Below, one piece after another: positions 11,601-23,644 of a DNA stretch of 64,000 nucleotides (position 1 is the stretch's first letter; the number at the start of each line of letters is the position of its first letter). The stretch is taken from assembly GCA_033439265.1 (NCBI GenBank), contig JAVTVX010000015.1, positions 25,349,947-25,413,946 on the forward strand, written 5' to 3'. The notes beneath the pieces are model-generated. The model searched no databases. It was not told where the DNA came from and saw nothing but the letters and a program-made list of their open reading frames with translations. This DNA comes from Dillenia suffruticosa (taxonomy: Eukaryota; Streptophyta; Magnoliopsida; Dilleniales; Dilleniaceae). The translations under genes and the position numbers were made by a program.

Positions 11601-11831
11601 TCTTGGAAGATATCATCATCTTCTTCAAAATGTATACAAAAATTATGCAAATGGTGAAGTTCTAAAGCATTGATGTTTTCCATTTGTTGATTTTTCTTTT
11701 TTCTCTTGAAATTGAGGAGAGGGTCCTTTTGGCTTACCACTAAACTGAGAACTTTGCTGGAAAAATTTGTAATTGTAAATTGGAAATACTTCTTTATTTA
11801 AACAAGCAAATTTAAGATACAAGACTATAAT

Positions 11832-12318
11832 TGAAGGAATTAATGCACACGTGGGACATCTTTCCATGTTTGGAAAATGAGAATTTTTTCACTTTCCATA
11901 TTCACAAATGGTAACTGATAAGATTTGAATTTCCTATCATGTGTGGTGACGGAAAGATATGGAAATTAGGGCAAACCTTAGGAATCACTACCATATTGTA
12001 AAAAAAAAAACAATTGTGTGGAGACACAATTTGAGAAAATAGAGAGAATAATATCCCATTGAGAGAGAGCACTAAAGAAAATTCTGTGTCGAGAATTTGT
12101 CCCGTATTTGTCATCGGATTTCGATTGCGGTGTTATGGTGCTGCGGTGATAGCTCGAATTTCGTGGTTATCATCCCAATAGCGAGGTCGTTGGATCGAAA
12201 TTCGTGGTTCCCTGGATTTTTACGATCTACTATTTGAGATATCCCCGAAAACCCTAATATTTTATGATTCCTAAAATTTCGCACGCTTCCACATGTGTAT
12301 GTGCATATAAATCCAACA
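11832..12318 (+). repeat. 5' LTR of copia-1
   Basis: The 487-bp direct repeat starts TGAAGGAATTAATGC and ends ATAAATCCAACA. It matches 18730-19220 along its whole length, apart from scattered substitutions and a longer A run in the 3' copy. It is flanked on the left by ATAAT. Confidence 0.95.
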
Positions 12319-12331
12319 TTGGTATCATAGC
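12319..12331 (+). promoter_or_regulatory. Primer binding site of copia-1
   Basis: TTGGTATCATAGC directly follows the 5' LTR. It matches the complement of the initiator tRNA-Met 3' end with one change (T for G), so minus-strand DNA synthesis would have been primed by that tRNA. Confidence 0.9.
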
Positions 12332-13608
12332 ATATAGGATTGAATTTATTAGATAATTTTCGGAATATTTTCGGGTATAAAAAATATGGGGTTGCAAAAA
12401 TGGGTGTCGGATCATGAATGAGTTTCGTGAATCCAAATACACCGTGACGTTACCCATGTCACGTAAGTCTTAAATATATTTTTTTCTGAATTTTTGGAGC
12501 ACATTTTAGTCGTAAAAATTGAAGTTAAAGTTTTCAGCTCTAAAGGTACCCAAAACTTAAAAACCTAGATTTATCATTGTAGAGGGATTTTTGATCTAAA
12601 TAAATGGCATATTTGTGTTCCATGTGCATTGATCTACACTTTGACATGCATTTTACATTGAGTGGTTGTCGGAAACTGGGTTTTCCGGCGAGGCGGCGAA
12701 GGGCCAAAACTTAGATATTTGATTCGCCGTGTTTAGGGCTTAAATCTTTCAAACAAATGAGTTTGGAATATTTTTGGGAAATCCAAATATATTTTTTGGT
12801 AGAAATCGCCGTAAAAAAAATTAGACAGAAATGAGTTTTCGGAGAACCGGGTCGAAAAATCCGGTTGCAGACCTGTCGGGTAAGGAAGAAGAGATCCAAA
12901 CCCGCGGACGCGTGCAGGACACGCTCGCTGAGGCATGTCTAGCAGCGACCGGTGGGCGAGTGCACCTCACGCATGAGCAAGGCCCGTGAGCCAGTCTGGG
13001 ACCTGAGCGGGTTGGAGCAGGTCAAGACTCGAGCGGGTCAGAGCGTGTCAAGATCCGACCCATGAACCGATACGTATCGGGTCGGACCCCGACCCGTTTA
13101 CCGCAAGTCGGGTCAACCCATGACCTGGTTACCAGCCCGACTGACTCGGCTCCGCGTGTGATGGCGCGTGAGATGCTCGCCGCGACTGGGCGTGCGTGAG
13201 TCGACCCGAGCAGCGCCAGGCGAGTGGCAGCACGTGTAGGCGCGCTGCGCGTCTGGAGTGTGAGCTAGGCTCCTACCGGCGCATGGAGGCCCGTGACAGG
13301 GCCTACAGAGGCGCCGCCGAAGAGAGGCGGCGCATGAGGACCTTGGCGGCACATCAGGTCGTCCAAAATTGAATTTTTTCGAGTTTTTTGGGGTCCTATG
13401 TGCATATTTGTAACTATTTGTGAGATTTTGTGCACCGAATTAAAGTCCGGATGGTGAGATGAGATCCCGGGTTGTAGTATATGGTGTTCGTTGACTCATA
13501 CGCTCACTTTAGGGTCAATACTCGATTCATTTTTTTATTGTTAATTCGTAGGGTGCACGAAATTGTGAGAATAAACATTATTATTCACTGACGTCTTTTT
13601 CTTTTTGT
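12332..13608 (+). other. Copia-1 leader with a CpG-rich island
   Basis: This is non-coding leader between the primer site and gag. Its 12880-13370 part is GC-rich in an otherwise AT-rich window and repeats GAGCGGGT/CGGGTC words. It contains the 14-bp perfect palindrome CCGATACGTATCGG at 13067-13080 and a GGGTCGG/CCGACCC inverted repeat next to it. The minus-strand open frame at 13113-13352 is a compositional shadow. Confidence 0.7.
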
Positions 13609-14480
13609 ATGACAGAGACAATGGTTACGACAAAAGATATCGTACTTGATCTCGTTAAGGGAGACAAGTTGAATAGTGACAATTATGAAATTTGGCACCG
13701 TAAAGTTCAATTTGTTTTCGAGAAGCAGGACCTAGCGGAGGTTCTACTACACCAGATGACAGACCTCGAAGTGGGTGATACGCCTCAGGTAAAACTGGAT
13801 GGAGAGGCGTATCGTGCATGGAAGAAGAAGGATGGCCAAGTTAGGGTCATCCTCCTCAGCAGCATGCACGATGATTTGATTCCGGTATACGAGCAGTATT
13901 CTACTGCGATGTCGGTTTGGAGTGCTCTGAGAGAGCACCTTGGCTCCCGGTCAGCTCCTAAGCTGAGAATGCTGACTTATAGGTTCATCACCTATAAGAA
14001 GAGACCCGATCATACTATGAAACAATATTTGATGCATATGTCGAGTATGATCGCTTCTCTAAAGAACATGGGGGAGCCGATGTCTGATGAGCTTTAGATA
14101 CTGGGAGTAATCCAGTCCTTGCCTGACTCCTAGGTGCCTGATTCCTAGGATGTGGTGAAGATCTATTTCACATACACTGAGAGTATTCGTACTTTCATGG
14201 ACGTGTGTAGGCATTGTGAACTCGAGGAGGAGTGCTAAGAGGTGGCTAGGTCGGTTTCCGGTCATGCCTATGTGGCGGAGTCGAGTAAGGGCTCCAAGGG
14301 CTTCAAGCATAAATGGCGCAACCATGACAATAAACCTAGCCAAGTTAAGAGGAAGCCATCAGCGAAAACCGAGGGTAGAGGGCAAAAATACAAGAATAAG
14401 GAGCTCGACAAGAGCAGAGTCCGATGCTACGTTTGTGGTAAATCTGGACATTTAGTTCGCGAGTGTGACGAGCGAAAAGT
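13609..14480 (+). pseudogene. Copia-1 gag
   Basis: This is the Gag (capsid/nucleocapsid) part of the Ty1/copia polyprotein. It starts MTETMVTTKDIVLDLVKGDK at 13609, followed by the copia-type gag core (NYEIWHRKVQFVF; SVWSALREHLG; TMKQYLMHMSSM). Stops interrupt it at 14095 and three more times up to 14236, all without changing frame. The same frame resumes at 14242 and ends in a CCHC zinc knuckle, CYVCGKSGHLVREC (14425-14466), expected to bind the element RNA. The start is the first Met of the frame and lies at the usual distance before the gag core. Confidence 0.9.
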
Positions 14481-17400
14481 ATGTCTTTCTTCTTTACATG
14501 GTATGAGTTATGTTTCATTCACTGTGATGCTTACTAGCTCTTCTCCTTTGTGGATTGTAAACTCAGGAGCCACCGACCATGTAGCTCGAGATAAAAGCGT
14601 ATATGTGGAGTTCCGCCGATTGAGTCCCCAAGCGAGGAGGCTGTACGTGAGGAATTGAGCATTTGTGGTTGTGAAGGGGATTAGTACATGCAAGCTGATG
14701 CTGCCAAGTAACCAAATCCTATATCTGCATGATGTGCTGTATGCTCTTGAAATTCGGTGGAATCTCATATCTGTTCTTTGTTTAGATCGTTTAGAATACT
14801 CTGTCATTTTCAGAAATTTGATTATTTCTGTCATCTATAATAATTCTATTTTATGTACTGGTTTAGTCCATGATGGACTTTATGCATTGGATTTGGTTTC
14901 CTTTAATAAAATTTCTAATTTGTCTTCTATTGCGTATACATCTGATAGCGTAGTTGATGATGTTTCTATTTGGCATAGTAGACTTTGCCACATAGGGTAA
15001 GAGAGAATGAACCGGTTAGCTACGAATGGCTTGTTGGGCCTGCTAACTCGGATCGAGTTACCTTTATGTGAGTTTTGCCTAGCCGACAAAGCGACAAGGA
15101 AACCATTTGGAAAGGCAATGAGGGCTGGGACCTCATTGCAATTGATCCACTCCGATATTTGTAGGCTTATGAATGTGAGAGTCCGAAACGGAACTACGTA
15201 TTTCATTACGTTCATAGATGATTACACGCGTTTCAGTTACGTCTACCTAATCTCGCACAAGTTTGAGGTATTAGATTGCTTGAGAAGGTTTATCAGCGAG
15301 TTAGAAAACCAGTTAGACTTGAGAGTTAAAACTCTCATAACCGATCGAGAATGCGAGTATTTGTCTGAGGAGTTAAAAGAGCTCTCTTTCGAGAAGAGCA
15401 TTACGAGACAGTTGACTATTTTAGCTACTCCCCAGTAAAACGGGGTAGCCGAGAGAAGAAATAGGATTCTATTAGAGATGGTGAGATCGATGATGGCGTA
15501 GGCCAGTTTGGTAATCTCCCACTAGGGAGATGCATTATTGACTGCTGCCTATATTCTTAACCGTATTCCAACCAAATCCATAGTCAGTACACCATACAAC
15601 CTTTGGACAGGGAGGCAGCCTGATCTTAGCCATTTGAGACCATGGGGTTGTGCCGCATACGTTCACGAGTTCTCGCACCTACACGGCAAGTTAGGACCGT
15701 GATGAAAGAAATGTATCTTCGTAAGGTATTCCGAAAATTAAAAGACATGTGTTCCTAAGTGAACGTACGGATGGCATAGTCTCCGAGATCGAATCTCGTA
15801 ATGTTACGTTCTTGGAAAATGATTTTCCTAAGAGAGGTGAAATCGACCAGAATTTTACTTTTTATGAGATAAGTGAGCCTAACGGCCCAATTGAGCCTAG
15901 CGGTGGGACTCAAGAGCCTGAAACGAATCTTGGTCTTAGTGAGAGTGACCCATCTCGAGGTAAGAAGGCTTCTCCTCCTCGTAGGAGTAGTCGGGGATAT
16001 GTACCTTGACGTCATTTTCCGATAGAGGACGAGATTCTCATCGTGACTTCCGAGAATAATGAGAAACCTCAGACCTTTGAGAAGGCTCTCCAGAGTCCTA
16101 TGAAGGACCAATGGATAGAGGCCATAAAAGAGGAGATGGAATCAATGAGAGTCAACGGGGTCTGGAACCTAGTTGACCTACCTAAGAACAGAAGGACCAT
16201 AGGGAACAAGTGGGTTCTCAAAATCAAAAGAAAGGCCGACGGATCGGTTAAAAGATACAAAGTCCGTCTAGTAGCCAAGGGTTACACACAGACAAAGGGT
16301 ATTGACTACGAGGAGACTTTCTCTCCCGTAGTCAAATTTATATCGATCCGTTTACTCTTGACGATTGTCGCAAGCATGGATTTAGAATTGTATCAGATGG
16401 ATGTAAAGACCGTTTTCCTTAACGAAAACCTGGATGAGAAGATCTACATGAAGCAACCCTCTGGGTTCGTTCTAGTAGGTCAACAGGATAAAATCTGTCG
16501 ACTTCGGAATTTGATATATGGCCTAAAACAATCATCCAGGCGATGGTACTTAAGATTTCACGAGAATGTGATATCTTATGGTTTTACAATGATCGAAGAG
16601 AATCATTGTATTTATCTGATACGATCTAATGACTCTTTTGTGATCCTGTCCCTATATGTGGACGATATAATGTTGGTTGGGAACAACATTAAGTATCTGA
16701 TGACGATCAAGACATGGTTGTCATCGAGTTTCGATATGAAAAACATGGATGAAGTTGAGTTCATCCTTGAAGTTAAGATCCAGAGAGATCAATCGAGAAG
16801 AATGTTGACTCTTTCACAAGAGACCTACATTAAAAAAATCCTCGAGCGTTTTGGAATGAGTGATTATAATCTCATTGATACTCCAATCGCCAAGTGTGAT
16901 GGCTCGAGTCTTGAGATGTGCCTGAAAACTTTGGAAGAAATAAGGGAGATGCATAAAATCTCTTATTCCAGCGCAGTGGGAAGTCTGATGTACGCGATGT
17001 TGTGTACACGACCATACATATGTTACGCAGTCAGTCTGATGAGTAGATATCAATCAAATCCTGGAAGGGGTCACTGGAGAGTAGTGAAAAGGATTTTTAG
17101 ATATCTCAAAGGAACTGCGAGCTACTCCTTGTGTTATGAGAGAGATGATTTGCGTCTCATAAGATATTCAGACGCCGACTGGGGCGGTGATCTGGATAAG
17201 CGCAAATCAATATCAGGTTTTGCCTTCTTACTCAATGGTGGTGTCATATCTTGGAGCAGCAAAAAGCAGACCTATGTAACTTTATCTACGATAGAGGCTG
17301 AATTCGTGGCTTACTTAGTCGCAGTTCAGGAGAGTGTTTGGCTTTGGAAACTATTAGATGACTTAGGGGTTGTGGCTGATAGTGGAAGGCCAGTGATGAT

Positions 17401-17647
17401 CTATTATAATAATTAGACTGCTATCGTCTACACTCGAGACCCTAAGTATCATAGTAGGACCAAACACATCGACACCAAATATAATTTTGTTAGAGACATC
17501 ATCGAGAAGGGTGAAGTGACCGTCAAGTACATCTCGACATATACCATGATGGCTGATCCCTTCACTAAACACATCACTAGAGACTCATTTATAGCACATA
17601 GAGAGTCATTGGGTTTTGGAATATTTTCATTTTCCTCATTGTACTAA
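14481..17647 (+). pseudogene. Copia-1 pol: protease, integrase, RT, RNase H
   Basis: The order is that of Ty1/copia. The protease motif reads WIVNSGATDHV at about 14551: the catalytic Asp is replaced by Asn. The pre-integrase zinc region (IWHSRLCHIG, then CEFCLADKATRKPF) is at 14970-15105, with a TAA at 14998. The integrase core (IHSDIC, FITFIDDYTRFSY, LITDREC) runs to 15435, where a TAA interrupts; NGVAERRNR follows at 15439. A one-base shift occurs near 15700-15760. Reverse transcriptase (16043 onward) keeps NKWVLKIKRKADG, YQMDVKTVFLN and the active-site SLYVDDIMLVGN. RNase H keeps YSDADWGGD and STIEAEF. A TAG at 17414 precedes the final 76 codons. Confidence 0.95.
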
Positions 17648-18729
17648 ATTGACGATATGATACTTATTTATATATAATTCGATCACACTTAGAAATCATG
17701 TATATTTTTTATGTGATAAAATATATGTCAGGCAGACGAGGTCGACTCTCTCACACGAGCGACCACCTTCAGCTTTGAGTGAGTAGAGATGAGACGGTTT
17801 CTTATCGTAAGGACATGAGAGTGGCCCAACTAGAGCAAAAGTCACCCTGATACGTGTTCAGAATGAGGTCATTTGGGATATGACCGATATGGAATTACCC
17901 ACATCCATGTTGCTTGTGAGTAGCCAGACTTGAGATCTCGGATATCACTTGCGATAGTGATATTGTCTCTGAGATACTCTCTCTGAGATCTCTGGGTAGA
18001 GTTTTATGTGTAAATTGAGTCCCGTATTTACATAGTATTAGAAAAATCTGACATATGCCATTCTGAGAAATGAGGGATTAATACTGTGACACGCATTTCA
18101 TACCGTGTGTGATAGACAACTAGGGATAATGGGAGCAATTACATGAGACGATGATCTAGTTATGATTTCCGTTCCCACTATGTGAGACCCGAGATCCATT
18201 GGGTGGTATATCTGGTACCCTTATTTTACTTTCGACTGTCTCTAGAAATCTTGATTCAGTATTTGTTATTTTAGTCTGTTTATCTATAGGCCGGAAGATA
18301 AATTGAGATCTAAGGGGCAGATCTAGGAAAGCAGCTGAATTGAGACCGATGAATTCGAGTTTGGGAAAGGAAGATTAATCTACATTACATTGTTATGTTG
18401 TATTCACTGACCGGTTTGTTACGTATATCCACGTTGGGAACGAACGTAATAGTGAATACACATTCGAGTACATAATGGGGATCACTTTCGATGAAGAAAG
18501 TGGCTCGAAAGATGTAATTGTGTTGAGTCTGGGGTACAGCGAGATATTTTTTTTATTAACAGTGACTTCTCGAATATCCTAACAGGGGTATCGAGAAGTC
18601 TTTATTTACAGGTGTACTCGCCAGTCGCACGACACCCAATCTAGTAGAAAATCCAGTAGGGTGATATAAAAGATCGCATGAGTTGTAATCTCATGACGGA
18701 TGAAAATGCCCTTATGTGCAAGTGGGAGA
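17648..18729 (+). other. Copia-1 3' non-coding tail and polypurine tract
   Basis: More than 1 kb separates the end of pol from the 3' LTR, and no coding similarity is visible in it. It contains a small perfect hairpin, ATATCACT/AGTGATAT, around 17942-17963. It ends with the polypurine tract AAGTGGGAGA, where plus-strand DNA priming would occur, directly abutting the LTR. Confidence 0.75.
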
Positions 18730-19220
18730 TGAAGAAATTAATGCCCACGTGGGGCATCTTTCCATATTTGGAAAATGAGAATTTTTTCACTTTCCATATT
18801 CACAAATGGTAACTGATGGGATTTGAATTTCCTACCATGTGTGGTGACGGGAGTATATGAAAACTAGGGCAAACCCTAGGAATCACTACCATATTGTAAA
18901 AAAAAAAAAAAACAATTGTGTAGAGGCACAATTTGAGAAAATAGAGAGAATAATATCCCCTTGAGAGAGAGCACTAAAGAAAATTCTGTGTAGAGAATTT
19001 GTCCCGTATTTGTCACCGGATTTCGATTGCGGTGTTATGGTGCTGCGGTGATAGCTTGAGTTTCGTGGTTATCATCCCAATGACAAGGTCGTTGGATTGT
19101 GATTCATGGTTTCCTAGATTTTTGCGATCTACTCTTTGAATTATATCCGAAAACCCTAATTGTTTATAATTTCGAAAATTTTGCACGCTTTCGTATGTGT
19201 ATGTGCATATAAATCCAACA
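18730..19220 (+). repeat. 3' LTR of copia-1
   Basis: The 491-bp copy of the 11832 LTR starts TGAAGAAATTAATGC and ends ATAAATCCAACA. It is followed by the target duplication ATAAT at 19221-19225, itself the start of an ATA microsatellite-like run. Confidence 0.95.
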
Positions 19221-19225
19221 ATAAT

Positions 19226-19772
19226 AATAATAACAAACTGAATATTAATTTCAAATCCAAATCTTGGATCGATTGCTTTAGAGACTAATCTAGTTTGGCC
19301 TTTTAAGATACAAGTCTACAAAGGCTAAAAGATTTAATACATATTTTCCTATCGTGGATATGCTTGGTGACTCTAAAAGCCTGAATCTATTGATGATACG
19401 AAGTGGTTGAAAACTACGAACTGCAAATAAACTAAACCAAAGTTAATCCTAGATAAGTTGTTGATTGATCGAGTGATGTGCTTTTCCTTGCCAGGTGTGT
19501 GCTCGTATACATGCCTTTGGGGATTAGAAATAGTTAAAAATTTCTTGTCTTTCGGATGAAAAGAGGGATTTTCAACATCTATATACCTCCATCATAGATA
19601 CAAAAGCTAGCATAGAGATTCTTAGAAAGCTTGGTGATGGATGCATTTCTTTAGCATTTACTACAAGAAATCAAAGACTCATGATTGGATTAATAGGTGG
19701 TAAAGTACACAAGAACATTGTTTAATAAAAGACGGTGATCTCACAAAGTCTTGAACTATGTCGGCTCAGATC
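19226..19772. other. Downstream flank of the KNATM-like gene
   Basis: AT-rich DNA lies between copia-1 and the last exon of the KNATM-like gene. It should include that gene's 3' untranslated region. I found no homeodomain-coding sequence here. Confidence 0.5.
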
Positions 19773-20354
19773 TCACAACGTCTTGAATTCTGTAGGCTCT
19801 CCAATTGTCTCCATTGTTTCTGCCTCCTGAAAATCAAAATTGGAGTTTGTGTTACCAAAATAATGCAGGGAAATTCAGGATTATATAGAGAAATATTCTT
19901 CAAAGCTACACCTCCATAGCTTCTTATATTATCACATTTAAAGACAAAATCTAACAGACCATTATAACATATTATATATATAATATAATATTTTATGGCA
20001 AATGCCTAGCTGCGATTGATCATGCCCATCTTCGTAGGTTCTGAAACTTATTACTTTGTTGCCATTTTTTTTTTTTTTTTTGGGTTTCTCAGTTTTACTG
20101 GTTGCAAAAGATAAGTGGGCTCGAATTTAAGATTTCAAATAAAAAAATGAATATTTGTTACTTATGTCGACTTTTCAAAAACACTAGTGAGTGAAAAATA
20201 TCATCCTGGAAGCTAACATGGCATATTTCAACGAAGTTCATTTATTATTTTAAAAATGCTCTTACATAAGATTAATAAAATTAATAAAATCTTACTAAAA
20301 TTAGAAGATATAAGTAATTACCCATTTTTGCTTTTCCAAACAGTTAGAGGAATA

Positions 20355-20398
<44 letters not shown>

Positions 20399-21748
20399 AT
20401 TAAATTTATTAGGAAGATTAGATACATCAAGTTTAAGATCTGTTTAGGCCCCAAAATTATTTACACTTGCAGCAAAGGGTATGGCTTAAAATAGAATTTC
20501 ACCGTTAGTGAAGGCATTCATTGTAATGCTAGAGAAAAATAGTTTCATATATCAACACCTCAACCCTTTTTACCAAAAAGGGCTACCATACCATACTTGA
20601 CATGAAATATGTTCGTAGAAGACTTACGGGAGAGTGTGAGGCAATGATAGGCACAGCATATTCATGTGGAGGTCTTCTGAGTTGTTCGAGTTCAAAATGC
20701 ATGCAATTGAGAAAAGAGATCATTTCGTTCACAGGCTCCTCCATAGCATTTTTAAGCTTTCTTAGTGTTCTGCAATAAACTTCCTACAAAAATACGTAAG
20801 AATAAAAGAAAATGGAAATGTTAATAAGGTATTCTTATATTCCTTTCCTTACCTTTCATGTGCAACCTAAAAAGATCATCTTCGTAGCTGGGGGTGCAAT
20901 CATGCATATTTATGGCCATACCATATTGAGAACTTTTTTTTTCCCGAATTCTGTACTCGATAGATGTGGCATCAATTTCTTAGTGAACTACTAGATTTAT
21001 TTACCTAAGGTTAGAGTGTTACAACTTCTACTTCAAAGAATAACAAGGCATACACCTTTAGAGGGGTTGGGGGTTAAAAGAGCTAATGGTGTTGGATAAA
21101 AGTAACGAAATCCTACTGATCTAGGCATGTGTGTGTTACAAATTGCATACTAGTAAAATCTGATTGCTTTGGAATGAGGCCTTCTCCATAACCAAAATAG
21201 AAAATAAATTGCAGTATGAGCTTTTTCGAAAAAGTTAACAATGACATTTTTTCAAGTGTAAGTGCTATCATTAAAAATATAAAAGACTTCGTTGCAATTT
21301 ATCTTTGACTTATGATTTGTTTTTTAAAAGAAAAAAGGAGAAAATTTAAGGAAAGGGAGGTGAGATGTTCATACCATGAAGTTGTCTAGGTCTGATTGTG
21401 TCACCGTGCTTACATTGCACATATTATCCACGTGGTTTTCATTTCCTCTCTCCCCTTCTGATTTCACGACATCAGTATCCCCTAAAACCACCTGAAGAGA
21501 TCTCAAATATTAAATATATCTATTATTATTCTGATAACAAAGAATATACATATATATAGAAAGAGAGAGAGATAGACCTTGACACAGTCCAAGTGAGTCT
21601 CAAGCAAGAGACCATATAAAGGATGGCAAGAAATTCTTCTCTTGATATTCTCCTCATCTTCTTCTTGCACATCTTCCTCTTCTACATGTTCTCCTTCAAC
21701 ACCTTTCTCCTTGTTCTTCTTTCCAATCTCAACCTCGGGGGTATCCAT
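19773..21748 (-). CDS. KNATM-like KNOX-domain protein without homeodomain
   Basis: This is a predicted TALE-family regulator carrying only the KNOX (MEINOX) region, which binds BELL-type TALE partners. KNATM proteins of this type tune such complexes without binding DNA themselves. Exons on the minus strand: 21748-21578, 21491-21375, 20783-20628 and 19826-19773. All have GT-AG junctions in phase 0 and join to 165 codons plus TGA. Exon 1 has an acidic N-terminus (residues about 18-34) and the KNOX1 signature HPLYGLLLETHLDCVK (42-57). Exon 2 ends VTQSDLDNFM and exon 3 has EVYCRTLRKLKNAMEEP and FLNCMHFELEQL, the KNOX2 pattern. The start is the only Met before the acidic stretch. The 17-codon last exon rests on its splice site and frame only. 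No ELK or homeodomain follows before copia-1, 550 bp away. Family length elsewhere is similar (about 140 residues). Confidence 0.8.
20357..20400. repeat. (TA)n microsatellite in KNATM-like intron 3
   Basis: An uninterrupted run of about 17 TA units precedes a GTATGTATAT tail. It lies in the intron between exons 3 and 4 of the KNATM-like gene. Confidence 0.9.
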
Positions 21749-23426
21749 AATCTTTTAACACCCAAAATACTGAAATATTAGTCCAAATGATCTCATTATA
21801 TAGAAAAATAAAAGCAAAATATATAAAGGTATGATTGATGAATGGAGGCTCCAGCGTTTTGGAAGCAACCGACTGACCCATGCACGACTGTGAATCATTT
21901 GATAGTTCAGAAAACATCATGATTATGGGAGACAAGTGACCTCTTTTTTGTTTGTAATTCAGCTCCTCTCTCTCTTTCTAAACATAAAATGAAAGCTACT
22001 TTTCAATGGGCATAGAAAAAATTTCTCGAAAAGTGAGAGCCCTAACAGTAGAATTCCCTCACTTTGAGGACACTCTTATCTTCTATCGCTTTCACTGGTC
22101 AATAGTCATGCTTCAGATCAGGGTCCCTTTTAAAGCAAATGTTATTCAAATTAGTGTCTGCTCAATATAGGGGTGGTGTGGGGCTACCTTTTGATCGCAA
22201 CCATTGTGTGTCGTCATCTTGAATAGAATGTTGTACTGTTGTTCATTTTATCTCTTCTTACCAACATTTTTTTTGTGGGGGGGGGGGGGAATTCCCAACT
22301 TCCCCAATTTTCTCCTTCACTGTGTTAACTATAGTTTCCAAAAAGTTAAAATAGGGACAAATATGATCCAACAATAGAATGGAAAAGGAAGGGGGGGGTT
22401 AAAATATATGGTATTACTTCAACTTTTCAAGAAATTAAAATATTTTCAATTAAAGAAAAAATGCTGAAATTTGATAATTTTTAAATTGAAAAAAGAACAA
22501 CCATATAATTATGATTTATTTAATAGTTTTTTAAACTAGAGTTAGAGAACTCAAATCGAGTTTTTCCAAAAATTTCAACAAATTCTGAACACTTTATAAA
22601 ATAGTCTTCTCCAATTTCTCTATATTTATGATTTATTTTGATTAAAATGCTCTCAATATTTTCATTTAATAACAGTTGGGGCCCTGTAATAACCACTTAG
22701 TGATTCATGTATTATCAATTAGTTTAATTTGAATGTAAACAATCATATTGAGCATATAAACAACATAATAATCTTTTTCCTTTCTTTCAAGAGATTAATA
22801 TTTCCTATTCTAAAACAAAAGTGTTTGACAAGAAAAAGAAATGAAAATTATTCATTAAATTCTAGCATATATTTCAACATTATATTGCTAATATGTTGAC
22901 TATAAACTACTTACCTCACTTTGAATACATATGATCTTATTATATATGCTACTCTAGACCCCCTCCCAAATGCAAATTGTAATAGTTTAGGTTTGAGCTA
23001 CCATTATGGGGTTTTCATAAATATAATAAAATAAAATTCAGAATATTTACTTAATTATTAAATAGATCTCAATGATTAGATGGGCATTGCCAATTGTTTT
23101 GTTTTGTTTTGTTTTGTTTTGTTTGACCATCTGACACGACACCCACCCACGATAATAAAACATCAGCCAACCTCATCATGAAACATAAAATTTATCCAGA
23201 GGTGCAATTTGGCAACATGAACTTCTTAGTGTAAGTTGATACAAGTGTGAACCTTTACTTTTGCCGAAATATTTATATTCATTCCTGCTAATGGCGAAGC
23301 TTAAGCCCACACTATTGTTCTTCCCTCATGTGTGATTGTTCTTTTTTTTCGAGACTAGATTTGAAACATTACGTTTTGTTTAGTCCATGTGACAAGACGA
23401 TTTCCATTGTCTCATCATAAGTTTTG
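21749..23426. other. Upstream region of the KNATM-like gene
   Basis: This should hold the promoter and 5' untranslated region of the minus-strand KNATM-like gene. TATATA-like words occur near 21797 and 21816 but I cannot assign a start site. A G13 tract sits at 22277-22289. A (GTTTT)n run lies at about 23096-23124. No other gene is visible. Confidence 0.4.
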
Positions 23427-23436
23427 AGTTGAATTG

Positions 23437-23634
23437 CTTGACAATATGACAAGAAAACAACTGAGTAATAACGGTCGGTCGGTTGAGTGAATAAGATTGC
23501 TCGGCCTCTTAATAGAAAGACCTTTAGATAGGTCAGTCCGGATTAATTGGGACAAAGTCTCGAACACCGGATAATCAGAGAGTGTTCTATGTAGACCAAA
23601 AAAAAAAAAGAAAGAAAGAAAGAAAGAAATAACC
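23437..23634 (+). mobile_element. SINE-like element with target duplication
   Basis: A roughly 200-bp insertion lies between two copies of GAGTTGAATT (23427-23436 and 23635-23644). It ends in an A-rich tail that grades into (AAAG)n. Its 3' half contains CCGGATTAATTGGGACAAAG and TCTCGAACACCGG, closely matching a segment of the element at 28009-28174, so both belong to one SINE family. There is no coding capacity. Confidence 0.65.
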
Positions 23635-23644
23635 GAGTTGAATT

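Larger units (their letters stand above)
11832..19220 (+). mobile_element. Full-length Ty1/copia retrotransposon (copia-1), decayed
   Basis: This 7389-bp element is bounded by two LTRs (11832-12318 and 18730-19220) that begin TGAAG and end AATCCAACA, and by the 5-bp target duplication ATAAT (11827-11831 and 19221-19225). It has a primer site, a 1.3 kb leader, gag, protease, integrase, reverse transcriptase and RNase H in Ty1/copia order, then a 1.1 kb non-coding tail before the polypurine tract AAGTGGGAGA at 18720-18729. The two LTRs differ at roughly 45 of 487 aligned positions by eye, so the insertion is old. Several in-frame stops and one frameshift disable it. Confidence 0.95.

Noticed and set aside
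13113-13352. Arg/Ser-rich minus-strand frame
   Set aside because: GC-rich leader of copia-1; open by composition, no domain.
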